From positions 1 through 28,341 of the forward strand of contig JANMZR010000150.1 in the NCBI GenBank assembly GCA_031383555.1: a DNA stretch of 28,341 nt, in the 5' to 3' direction. Positions 17,310 to 24,617 of the stretch are shown here, in pieces. Position numbers and translations under genes: made by a program. The notes below the pieces were generated by a model, which saw only the letters and a list, made by a program, of their open reading frames with translations, searched no databases and was not told the origin of the DNA. The stretch's first letter is position 1; each line of letters opens with the position of its first letter. Origin of the DNA: JANMZR01 sp031383555. GTDB taxonomy: Bacteria > Bacteroidota > Bacteroidia > Cytophagales > Spirosomataceae.

Positions 17310-20183
17310 ATGAGAATCAATATCAATTACCAAGAAAAATTTCAAAATCGACATAATAATTCAGATTCTAACGATCGTTTGGCAATGTTGCAAAGCCTTG
17401 GTGTTCAGTCTGTTGAAGAATTAATTTCACTAACAATTCCTGATAAAATTCGCCTTAAAAATGGTTTAGATTTACCAAAAGCTATGTCAGAGGCTGAGTT
17501 TTTAAAAGAGTTTAAGGCCATATCTTCAAAAAACAAGGTTTTTAAAAGTTATATTGGCATGGGCTATCATGATACAATAGTCCCTTCTGTAATTTTGAGA
17601 AATATCATGGAAAATCCTTCTTGGTATACAGCCTACACACCTTATCAAGCTGAGATTGCGCAAGGTCGGTTGGAAATGCTGCTCAATTACCAAACTATGG
17701 TGATTGACTTGACAGGAATGGAAATAGCCAATGCTTCTCTTTTAGATGAGGGCACTGCCGCTGCAGAGGCCATGACCATGCTTTATGCCCAACGAAATTC
17801 CGATAAAAAAGAAGCCAATACCTACTTTGTGTCGGAGTTATGTCACCCACAAACTATTGATTTACTAATTACCCGGTCTGAGCCGTTAGGTATTATTTTG
17901 GAAATTGGTAATCATGAAACAGTAGATCTAACCAATCCCGACTTTTACGGAGCGATGCTGCAATACCCTGCCACTAATGGCGAGGTTTATGATTATACCC
18001 ATTTTATTGCCTCTGCTCAAGAATTAGGTGTTTTGGTGGCCGTAACGTCTGATTTATTAAGTCTTACAATGCTCAAACCACCTGGTGAAATGGGTGCAGA
18101 TGTTGTTGTTGGTTCAAGTCAAAGATTAGGCGTGCCATTGGGCTATGGCGGGCCTCATGCTGCCTTTTTTGCAACAAAAGATATTTATAAAAGGCATATT
18201 CCGGGCCGAATAATTGGCGTATCGCAGGATGCTCAAGGCAACCGAGCTTTACGTATGGCGCTGCAAACTCGTGAGCAACATATCCGCAGGGAAAAAGCTA
18301 CATCCAATATTTGTACTGCTCAAGTTTTACTTTCGGTTATGGCCGCTGCTTATGGTGTTTACTATGGGCCTGAGGGTTTGAAAAATATAGCTGGCAAAAT
18401 ATATGGGCTTACGCAATTGACTAAAAAAGCTTTGCAAAGCATTGATTATGAAATAGTTAATGAGAATAATTTTGATACTTTAACTATAAAAATTTCTAAT
18501 TCTGAAGAAATTAAAAAAGCGTCTGAAAATCAAGAAATAAATTTTCGACATTTCAAAAATGGAAATATTGGCATTTCAATCAATGAAAAAACGTCCGTTG
18601 AAGACGTTGAAACAATTGTAAATATTTTTGCAAAATCAATTGGAAAAACGGTTGATATTTCAAAAATAGCCAATCAAATTGCAAACGAAATTCCAGAAAA
18701 TTTGCAAAGAAAATCAGAATTTATGCAACAAGAAGTGTTCAATAAGCACCATTCTGAGCATGAAATGTTGCGCTATTTAAAGCAATTGGAATCAAAGGAT
18801 TTATCATTAGTACATTCTATGATATCGTTGGGCTCATGTACTATGAAGTTGAATGCTACCACTGAAATGATACCTGTAACTTGGGCTGAAATTGGAGGCT
18901 TGCATCCATTTGCGCCAAGTGCCCAAACAGCTGGCTATCAAGAAATTATAACTAATTTATCGGCTTGGCTTTCAGAAATTACAGGTTTTGATGCAGTGAG
19001 TTTACAGCCCAATTCAGGTGCACAAGGTGAATATTCAGGCTTGTTACTCATACGTGCGTACCATGCCTCACGTGGTGATTTACATAGAAATATTGCTTTA
19101 ATTCCATCTTCGGCACATGGTACCAACCCTGCTTCTGCGGTGATGGCGGGCATGAAAGTGGTGGTAACCAAATGTGATGAAAATGGCAATATAGACCTCA
19201 CTGATTTGCGAGAAAAAGCCATTGAACATGCAGCAGATTTGTCGTGCCTGATGGTTACTTACCCTTCCACTCACGGAGTTTTTGAGGAATCGATTATTGA
19301 AATATGTGATTTGATTCACCAAAATGGTGGCCAAGTTTATATGGATGGTGCCAATATGAACGCTCAAGTTGGGCTTACTTCCCCAGCCAATATCGGTGCG
19401 GATGTTTGTCATTTGAACCTTCATAAAACTTTCTGTATTCCTCATGGTGGAGGCGGCCCAGGAGTTGGTCCTATTGGTGTTGCGAAGCATTTATCTCCTT
19501 TTTTGCCAGGCCATGTGGTGATAGAAACAGGTGGTAGTCAGGCTATTACTGCGGTATCGGCGGCGCCGTTTGGTTCCGCTTCCATATTGCCAATTTCTTA
19601 TGCTTATATCGCTATGATGGGGCCCGACGGATTGAAAGCAGCCACAGAAACTGCAATTTTAAATGCTAATTATATCAAAGTACGATTGGAAAATGATTAT
19701 CCAATCCTTTATGCCAACGTAAATAACCGTTGCGCCCATGAAATGATTTTGGATTGCCGACCATTTAAAATGAACGCAGGTGTGGAGGCAGAAGACATTG
19801 CCAAGCGGTTGATGGATTATGGCTTTCATGCTCCAACTTTGTCTTTCCCAGTAGCTGGTACTTTGATGATTGAGCCAACAGAATCTGAATCAAAAGCTGA
19901 GCTCGACCGCTTTTGTGATGCCATGTTGGCTATCAGAGCCGAAATCAGAGAAATAGAAAATGGCCAAGCCGACAAAGCTAATAATGTGTTAAAACATGCT
20001 CCTCATACAGCATCAGTCTCAATATCAGATACTTGGGATAGACCCTATAGCCGGGAAAAAGCTGTGTTCCCACTCCCATACGTGCGTGCAAACAAATTTT
20101 GGCCAGCTGTATCTCGAATTGACTCAGCTTATGGTGATAGAAATTTGGTATGTGCCTGTGAGCCTGTGGAGGCTTATGCGTAG
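17310..20183 (+). CDS. gcvP: Glycine dehydrogenase (decarboxylating), glycine cleavage P-protein
   Basis: A 957-residue, full-length single-chain P-protein of the glycine cleavage system, cytoplasmic and PLP-dependent. It decarboxylates glycine and passes the aminomethyl group to the lipoyl arm of the H-protein. The N-terminal half carries the conserved YIGMGYHDT and YTPYQAEIAQGRLE blocks, and the C-terminal half LGSCTMKLNATTEM, then NLHKTFCIPHGGGGPG, where Lys706 is the PLP Schiff-base lysine. The ATG at 17310 gives the normal start and follows a consensus promoter at a sensible distance. The partner genes gcvT and gcvH are not in this window, which is common in Bacteroidota. Confidence 0.98.
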   Translation: MRININYQEKFQNRHNNSDSNDRLAMLQSLGVQSVEELISLTIPDKIRLKNGLDLPKAMSEAEFLKEFKAISSKNKVFKSYIGMGYHDTIVPSVILRNIMENPSWYTAYTPYQAEIAQGRLEMLLNYQTMVIDLTGMEIANASLLDEGTAAAEAMTMLYAQRNSDKKEANTYFVSELCHPQTIDLLITRSEPLGIILEIGNHETVDLTNPDFYGAMLQYPATNGEVYDYTHFIASAQELGVLVAVTSDLLSLTMLKPPGEMGADVVVGSSQRLGVPLGYGGPHAAFFATKDIYKRHIPGRIIGVSQDAQGNRALRMALQTREQHIRREKATSNICTAQVLLSVMAAAYGVYYGPEGLKNIAGKIYGLTQLTKKALQSIDYEIVNENNFDTLTIKISNSEEIKKASENQEINFRHFKNGNIGISINEKTSVEDVETIVNIFAKSIGKTVDISKIANQIANEIPENLQRKSEFMQQEVFNKHHSEHEMLRYLKQLESKDLSLVHSMISLGSCTMKLNATTEMIPVTWAEIGGLHPFAPSAQTAGYQEIITNLSAWLSEITGFDAVSLQPNSGAQGEYSGLLLIRAYHASRGDLHRNIALIPSSAHGTNPASAVMAGMKVVVTKCDENGNIDLTDLREKAIEHAADLSCLMVTYPSTHGVFEESIIEICDLIHQNGGQVYMDGANMNAQVGLTSPANIGADVCHLNLHKTFCIPHGGGGPGVGPIGVAKHLSPFLPGHVVIETGGSQAITAVSAAPFGSASILPISYAYIAMMGPDGLKAATETAILNANYIKVRLENDYPILYANVNNRCAHEMILDCRPFKMNAGVEAEDIAKRLMDYGFHAPTLSFPVAGTLMIEPTESESKAELDRFCDAMLAIRAEIREIENGQADKANNVLKHAPHTASVSISDTWDRPYSREKAVFPLPYVRANKFWPAVSRIDSAYGDRNLVCACEPVEAYA

Positions 20184-20246
20184 GTTCAAGCTTTTGTAGA
20201 ATAAGATATTCGTCAAGTTTTGATTATATATCAAACAAAAAAATCA

Positions 20247-20274
20247 AATTAAGTACGTATATTTGTACTTAATT
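20247..20274. promoter_or_regulatory. Operator palindrome overlapping the toxin-antitoxin promoter
   Basis: Two exact 10-base arms, AATTAAGTAC (20247-20256) and GTACTTAATT (20265-20274), flank an 8-base spacer. The spacer and right arm contain TATATTTG (20258-20265), an exact -7 element, so a bound repressor would block the promoter. The antitoxin start follows 12 bases later, which implies a very short leader. This is the arrangement expected for YefM-YoeB autoregulation. Confidence 0.65.
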
Positions 20275-20286
20275 AATAATTAAAAT

Positions 20287-20541
20287 ATGCAAGTAATTAA
20301 TTATTCTGAATTTAGGACTCAATTAAAAGCAAATCTTGATTATGTTTCAGCCGAAAATGATATCATTATAGTGAATAGGCAAAAAGACAAAAATGTTGTG
20401 CTTATTTCATTGAAAGAATATAATTCTATGCAAGAAACGCTTCATCTTTTGAGTTCTCCCAAAAACAGACAAAGATTAGATGAGGCAATTGAACGAGATA
20501 AAAAGGGAATTTTTGAAACTCACGATTTAATTGAGGATTAA
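20287..20541 (+). CDS. yefM: YefM/Phd family antitoxin
   Basis: An 84-residue type II antitoxin. The N-terminal half shows the Phd/YefM DNA-binding fold: opening MQVINYSEFR, then LDYVSAENDIIIVNRQ and VVLISLKEYNSM, all typical. The C-terminal 35 residues, rich in acidic and basic residues and helix-forming, should wrap the toxin. It is expected to neutralise the adjacent RNase and, with it, repress the shared promoter through the palindrome just upstream. The toxin start lies 2 bases after this stop, so the pair is translated together. Length and layout are normal. Confidence 0.93.
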   Translation: MQVINYSEFRTQLKANLDYVSAENDIIIVNRQKDKNVVLISLKEYNSMQETLHLLSSPKNRQRLDEAIERDKKGIFETHDLIED

Positions 20542-20543
20542 AT

Positions 20544-20798
20544 ATGCATGTATCTTGGGATCAAAATACATGGGAAGATTATCTCTATTGGCAAAATACC
20601 GACAAAGCCATAATAAAAAGAATAAATATGCTGATTAAAGAATGCCTAAGAACACCATTTGATGGAATTGGTAAACCTGAGGCTTTAAAAGCAAATTATA
20701 GTGGTTTTTGGTCAAGACGAATTACTGATGAACACCGATTGATTTATAAGGTTTATGAAGATAGAATTCATATTGTACAATGTAGATATCATTATTAA
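20544..20798 (+). CDS. yoeB: YoeB/Txe family mRNA interferase toxin
   Basis: An 84-residue RelE-superfamily toxin of the YoeB type, which cleaves mRNA in the ribosomal A site. The catalytic residues align by number with the E. coli protein: Glu46 in GKPEAL, Arg65 in EHRLIY and His83-Tyr84 at the C-terminus (RYHY). The conserved WSRRI and RINMLIK segments are present too. Nothing is truncated or mutated, so the toxin should be active when free of YefM. It is followed by two tiny genes in the same direction after 79 bases. Confidence 0.95.
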   Translation: MHVSWDQNTWEDYLYWQNTDKAIIKRINMLIKECLRTPFDGIGKPEALKANYSGFWSRRITDEHRLIYKVYEDRIHIVQCRYHY

Positions 20799-20877
20799 AT
20801 AGATAAAACTCAATTCTTTCCTACTTTTGCATTATAAATTCTAAAATAAATTTTACTTTTAATAAAAAGCATAAATT

Positions 20878-21054
20878 TTGGATAAACTTGAAAAGCTGAA
20901 TAGTTTAAAAAAACAGCTTCACTCAATGATAAAATCGGCATATAATGACCCAAATGCCGATTCTCATGAAATTGACAAATATCTTGATATGGTTAATCAA
21001 ATTAATATATTAATTGAAATTGCAAAAAAAGATAAATCAGATGAAAGCAGTTAA
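20878..21054 (+). CDS. Small hypothetical protein (58 residues, TTG start)
   Basis: Unrecognised. An open frame of 58 codons starts at a TTG (20878), the first plausible start after an upstream stop; the next in-frame ATG at 20926 would leave 42 codons. The product is highly charged, lacks Cys and Trp, has no signal peptide and is predicted helical, with heptad-like Leu/Ile spacing in its first 20 and last 20 residues, so a helical hairpin is plausible. Its last 14 bases overlap the start of the next small gene, a sign of translational coupling. A -7-like TACTTTTG lies at 20822-20829, without a good -33 partner. It may be chance, but the coupling and codon use look genic. Confidence 0.55.
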   Translation: MDKLEKLNSLKKQLHSMIKSAYNDPNADSHEIDKYLDMVNQINILIEIAKKDKSDESS

Positions 21055-21274
21055 AGAAAATAACCTAAAAATCGACTTTGATTTTCAGTCATATTATAGA
21101 AAATTTGGTCAAATTGAAAACGAATTTGAAAAAATTAAAATTGAAGCTACCTACTTTAAATATTATGATAACTTAAGTAAGGCAGATCAAATTATTTTCA
21201 AAAATGAAGATAAAAAAATCAGACTTTCTGAAGCAGAATTTATTCAAAATGAAATCAATAAATTAAAAAGTTAA
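21041..21274 (+). CDS. Small hypothetical protein (77 residues)
   Basis: Unrecognised. I start at the ATG at 21041, not the in-frame TTG at 21014, because the ATG gives a clean 14-base overlap with the preceding small gene. The product is cytoplasmic, rich in Lys, Glu, Phe and Tyr, with a predicted strand-turn region around FDFQSYYRKFG and two amphipathic helices. No known motif is visible. Position after yefM-yoeB and coupling to another tiny gene suggest an accessory module, for example a second regulator or a phage-derived pair, but nothing in the sequence fixes a function. Confidence 0.6.
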   Translation: MKAVKENNLKIDFDFQSYYRKFGQIENEFEKIKIEATYFKYYDNLSKADQIIFKNEDKKIRLSEAEFIQNEINKLKS

Positions 21275-21339
21275 TTTAGTTACACCCTTTACTTATACAT
21301 TTTAAAATTTAAATTCAACTGTTTTACATTCAAAAAAAT

Positions 21340-21783
21340 ATGTACGAAATCCTTCTCACCTTACACTCTTACCTTCGCTGGGTTATTACAATTTTAGCCC
21401 TTTATGTTATAGTTAAAGCTATTTTAGGCCTAGTAAACAAATCAGAATTTACTAATGGCGACTCAAAATCGGGTCTTTTCTTTATGATTTCTTGTGATAT
21501 TATGCTATTAGTAGGACTTATACTTTACTTTTGGGCAAGCCCAATAACAACAGCCGCTTTTGCTGATTTTAGTGCAGCAATGAAAGATAAAGAGCTTCGC
21601 TTTTGGGCTGTTGAACATATTACTGGCATGTTAATAGCTTGGGTGCTGGTGCATATTGGGCGTGCAAAGTCGAAAAAAGGAACTGATTTGGCCAAGCATA
21701 AATCGTCACTTATTTATTATGGATTGGCAATTGTGATTATTTTTGCAAGTATTCCTTGGGCAACTCGTCCTCTTTTTCATTAG
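21340..21783 (+). CDS. Four-helix membrane protein, cytochrome-b-like
   Basis: A 147-residue inner-membrane protein with four hydrophobic helices at about residues 12-31, 46-66, 88-106 and 122-140. His9 (LHSYLRW), His93 (VEHITGM) and His105 (VLVHIGR) lie at or near helix ends where heme b ligands could sit; relatives in Bacteroidota are often labelled 'cytochrome B' on this basis, and the sequence does not prove heme binding. The short soluble loop carries the motif HIGRAKSKK. A strong terminator follows, so it is probably transcribed apart from the CoxG-like gene downstream. Confidence 0.75.
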   Translation: MYEILLTLHSYLRWVITILALYVIVKAILGLVNKSEFTNGDSKSGLFFMISCDIMLLVGLILYFWASPITTAAFADFSAAMKDKELRFWAVEHITGMLIAWVLVHIGRAKSKKGTDLAKHKSSLIYYGLAIVIIFASIPWATRPLFH

Positions 21784-21800
21784 AAAAAAATACCAATTTT

Positions 21801-21845
21801 AAAATCCTTAATTAATTATTTAAGAATTAGTTAAGGATTTTTTTT
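21801..21845 (+). terminator. Rho-independent terminator after the cytochrome-b-like gene
   Basis: AAAATCCTTAA (21801-21811) pairs exactly with TTAAGGATTTT (21831-21841); allowing one G-U pair the stem extends to 17 pairs around a seven-base loop (21818-21824). A run of T follows directly on the right arm (to 21845). It begins 18 bases after the stop. Confidence 0.85.
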
Positions 21846-21969
21846 GATTAAAATGTAATTGAAATTTTAATAAGCTAACCAAACAGGTTTAAATTAAAAT
21901 AATTATAACTAATTTAGTTAGTAGTAAGATCATTATTGGGATTTTTTAATTTTATAAAAAAACAAAACA

Positions 21970-22527
21970 ATGACAACCAGTATTACAAAATCATTTGAAG
22001 TAGAACAAAATATTGAAACTGTTTGGAAAAATCTTTCCGACCCCAACGAAATAGTTACTTGCGTACCAGGGGCATCTTTAACTGAAAAAATTGACGAAAA
22101 TAATTACAAAGGTCAAGTAGAGCTAAAATTTGGCCCAGTAAAAGCGGCCTATGATGGCAAAATCACCTTTTTGGAAAGAAATGCTACCACTAAAGTGATG
22201 AAACTTAAAGGCTTAGGGATGGATGTAAAAGGTAAAGGCTCTGCCGAAATGATTATGTCTGGCGACTTAAAAGACACTGAAGGAAAAACCAGGGTGGACG
22301 TAACCATGGATATTTCAATCACTGGCCAGCTGGCGCAATTTGGCTCAAGATTGATTAATGACGTTTCCAATAATGTTTTTGAACAATTTGTTACCAATTT
22401 CAAAGCCAAATTAGCCAACTTACCAATAGATACTTCTTTAAATACTGGCTCAATAGTTGCCACTGCCTCAAAAGGTATTTTGGCGATGATACTTGATTTC
22501 TTTAGGAAATTGTTTGGGGGGAAGTAG
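21970..22527 (+). CDS. CoxG / SRPBCC family protein
   Basis: A 185-residue protein of the CO dehydrogenase subunit G family. The SRPBCC (START-like) cavity fold is seen in the opening TKSFEVEQNIETVWKNLSDP, the family-specific VPGAS block, the FGPVKAAYDGKI strand and the long C-terminal helix. The last 35 residues form a hydrophobic, basic tail ending in FFRKLFGGK that could attach it to the membrane. CoxG proteins are linked to membrane recruitment or maturation of molybdenum hydroxylases. The presence of an XdhC-type gene 2 kb downstream fits that role. A palindrome at 21906-21920 precedes it and two hairpins follow it. Confidence 0.88.
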   Translation: MTTSITKSFEVEQNIETVWKNLSDPNEIVTCVPGASLTEKIDENNYKGQVELKFGPVKAAYDGKITFLERNATTKVMKLKGLGMDVKGKGSAEMIMSGDLKDTEGKTRVDVTMDISITGQLAQFGSRLINDVSNNVFEQFVTNFKAKLANLPIDTSLNTGSIVATASKGILAMILDFFRKLFGGK

Positions 22528-22537
22528 GTTGTCACTT

Positions 22538-22584
22538 ACCTAGGCAAAATTTAGCCTTGGTTGTTCCTTTTGCTTTGGCAAAGG
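22538..22584 (+). terminator. Pair of GC-containing hairpins after the CoxG-like gene
   Basis: Hairpin A: CCTAGGC (22539-22545) with GCCTTGG (22554-22560), six of seven pairs. Hairpin B: CCTTTTGC (22566-22573) with GCAAAGG (22578-22584), a four-base loop and one bulge. There is no long T-run, so terminator function is uncertain. Confidence 0.35.
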
Positions 22585-22680
22585 TTATAGTTCATCTCAT
22601 TAACAGAATATTTCCCAACCAAAACAAACCTTTTATATTCTTGAATAACAACAAACTTTAATTTTACAAACTTTTCACTT

Positions 22681-23046
22681 ATGCCAAAATCAAAAATTAC
22701 AGATATCACTTTCAAAAGTAGTATTGGTGACCTGAATGTATTTTCAGTTAAGTTTGAAAATGAGGTATTTGGCGACGTTATCTACAAAGAAAATCCACCC
22801 ACAGATATAGCAGTTGGGCAAGAAGTGGAATACACAGTAACTGAAAATCCCAACCCAAAATATGCCCCAAAAATTAAAATTGTAAAGAAAAAAGAATTTA
22901 CAGCTTTTGGCTCAGCCAAAAACCAAACTATGGAAAACAAACGAATGGCCCTGCGCTGCGCCACCGATTTGGTAATTGCTGGCAAAAATCAGGACCTAAA
23001 AATATTACCTTTGGCCGAAACTTTATTTCATTTTTTGGAGAAATAA
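22681..23046 (+). CDS. Hypothetical OB-fold-like protein
   Basis: Not assigned to a family. This 121-residue cytoplasmic protein has no signal or membrane segment. Residues of about 5-72 alternate as short strands (ITFKSS, NVFSVKFEN, GDVIYKE, VEYTVTEN, KIKIVKKK) in the manner of an OB-fold or similar small barrel. Residues of about 78-121 form two helices (ENKRMALRCATDLVIAG and LAETLFHFLEK) that resemble a C-terminal helical module seen in some phage and archaeal single-strand-binding proteins. Nucleic-acid binding is therefore a guess. Its place between the CoxG-like and desulfurase genes may be accidental; it is separated from each by about 150-170 bases. Confidence 0.65.
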   Translation: MPKSKITDITFKSSIGDLNVFSVKFENEVFGDVIYKENPPTDIAVGQEVEYTVTENPNPKYAPKIKIVKKKEFTAFGSAKNQTMENKRMALRCATDLVIAGKNQDLKILPLAETLFHFLEK

Positions 23047-23179
23047 AAAAATAAGGATATGGAAAAACAGATAGCCATCGAAAATAATGAAGTCACAATT
23101 TGTGATATCTAAGATTTAAAAATGGGATTATGTCATTACAACAATAAATAGAATTTTAATGAATTTTAACAATCTAATT

Positions 23180-23208
23180 CCCCCATCGGGGGGTAGGCGG
23201 TTCGCCGC
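23180..23208 (+). repeat. Two GC hairpins just before the desulfurase start
   Basis: CCCCC-ATC-GGGGG at 23180-23192 is followed at once by GCGG-TTCG-CCGC (23197-23208), a four-pair stem closed by a UUCG tetraloop. The second stem ends 9 bases before the ATG at 23218. In an otherwise AT-rich leader this is either a remnant of a palindromic element or an RNA structure affecting initiation. Confidence 0.55.
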
Positions 23209-23217
23209 TGTGAGGCT

Positions 23218-24351
23218 ATGAAATACCCCATTTACATGGACTATAACGCCACCACGCCTTTGGATAAAAGGGTGCTGGAAGCGATGTTGCCCTATTTGAC
23301 AGATCATTTTGGCAACTCCGCCAGTAGCTCGCACGCCTATGGTTGGAAAGCGGCCGAGGCCATTGAAAAGGCTAGAAATCAAGTGGCTGATTTATTGGGA
23401 GCAACGGATAAGGAAATAATTTTCACTTCTGGAGCTACTGAATCTGTAAATTTGGCGATAAAAGGAGTTTTTGAGATGAGTCAATCGGTTGGTAATCATA
23501 TCATTACAATAAAAACAGAACATAAAGCAGTTTTGGACACTTGTGCTCATTTAGAAATAAAAGGTGCTGAAATTACCTATTTGGAGGTGGATAGGAAAGG
23601 TAATTTTTCTCTAGAGGAATTAGAAAAAGCCATCCGCACCAACACGATTTTGATATCGATAATGGCAGCTAATAACGAAATAGGTAACATAATTCCGATT
23701 GCTGCCATTGCCGAAATCGCCAATAAATATAAAGTACTTTTTCATACTGATGCCACACAAGCAATTGGCAAAATACCGCTAAATGTTGTTGAGAGCGGCA
23801 TTGATTTACTCAGTTTTTCTGGCCATAAAATATACGGGCCAAAGGGAGTCGGGGCATTATTTGTACGAAAAAATTTGAAGCTTATCGCCCAACAAGACGG
23901 TGGCGCACACGAGCGTGGGCTACGCTCAGGCACACTCAATGTACCTGGTATTGTGGGCTTGGGCGAGGCCTGCGAAATCGCCCAAAAGGAAATGTCAGAA
24001 GAGGCCATTCGACTGGCGGCTTTAAGAGATAAACTTGAAAAAGGGATTCTAGAAAATGTACCCAACACCCAAGTAAATGGTGATCAAAATAATCGTTTAC
24101 CTAATACAACCAATATCAATTTTGGGCGAATTGATGGTGAACAACTTTTGATGAGTTTAAATGAAATTGCCGTTTCCAACGGCTCAGCATGCAACTCAGC
24201 CAGTACAAAGCCAAGTTATGTATTAAAAACCATGGGTTTGGATGATGATTTGGCATTCAGTTCTATTCGGTTTAGTTTGGGCAGAATGAGCCAAGAAAGT
24301 GATATTGATTTGGCGATAAGGCATGTGAAAGAAGTAGTGGAAAAATCGTAA
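23218..24351 (+). CDS. Cysteine desulfurase, NifS/IscS family
   Basis: A 377-residue PLP enzyme that takes sulfur from cysteine as a persulfide. The opening YMDYNATTPLD, the TSGATES phosphate-binding block, the PLP lysine Lys204 in SGHKIYGPKG and the persulfide cysteine Cys325 in NGSACNSAS identify a class I NifS/IscS protein of normal length. No iscU, sufE or other Fe-S gene is adjacent. Because an XdhC-type gene is next and a CoxG-type gene is near, it may supply sulfur for molybdenum-cofactor sulfuration, as NifS4 does with XdhC in Rhodobacter capsulatus. A general Fe-S or tRNA-thiolation role is the alternative. The start codon is preceded by two GC hairpins. Confidence 0.93.
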   Translation: MKYPIYMDYNATTPLDKRVLEAMLPYLTDHFGNSASSSHAYGWKAAEAIEKARNQVADLLGATDKEIIFTSGATESVNLAIKGVFEMSQSVGNHIITIKTEHKAVLDTCAHLEIKGAEITYLEVDRKGNFSLEELEKAIRTNTILISIMAANNEIGNIIPIAAIAEIANKYKVLFHTDATQAIGKIPLNVVESGIDLLSFSGHKIYGPKGVGALFVRKNLKLIAQQDGGAHERGLRSGTLNVPGIVGLGEACEIAQKEMSEEAIRLAALRDKLEKGILENVPNTQVNGDQNNRLPNTTNINFGRIDGEQLLMSLNEIAVSNGSACNSASTKPSYVLKTMGLDDDLAFSSIRFSLGRMSQESDIDLAIRHVKEVVEKS

Positions 24352-24419
24352 ATTATATTTGTTTTTTTCTTAAATTGTTGATTTACTGACTCGATTGGAA
24401 TAATAAAAAACCAATGGAA

Positions 24420-24500
24420 GAGCCTAAAAAGCCAGTTCCTAGCGCCGATGGCAATGGAAAGCCTGCTTTCCACGCCTAATGAGTAGCGGTAGCTTTTAAT
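24420..24500. repeat. Possible degenerate palindromic element
   Basis: Between the desulfurase and XdhC genes, a GC-richer block contains the stem GGAAAGC-CT-GCTTTCC (24456-24471), flanked by imperfect inverted ends (TAGCGCCGATGGC against GCCTAATGAGTAGCGGTAGC). It has no open frame. It resembles the dispersed palindromic elements common in Bacteroidota intergenic regions and differs in sequence from the one at 12509. Confidence 0.4.
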
Positions 24501-24617
24501 ATAAATGAACACTAGAGTTTGAAATTTACGAACTAATATTTGCGAGTACCATGCCAGTAATTAGTTAAGATATTTCGCTCCAAAAAAACAAAATAAAAAA
24601 CAGCTAAACCGCTGATT

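Noticed and set aside
23059..23112. 17-codon frame before the desulfurase
   Set aside because: Too short to call a gene; kept only as a possible decayed fragment in the findings.
24354..24361. TATATTTG just after the desulfurase stop as promoter of the XdhC-type gene
   Set aside because: It is over 250 bases from the start, lacks a -33 partner and lies in a stretch where such matches arise by chance.
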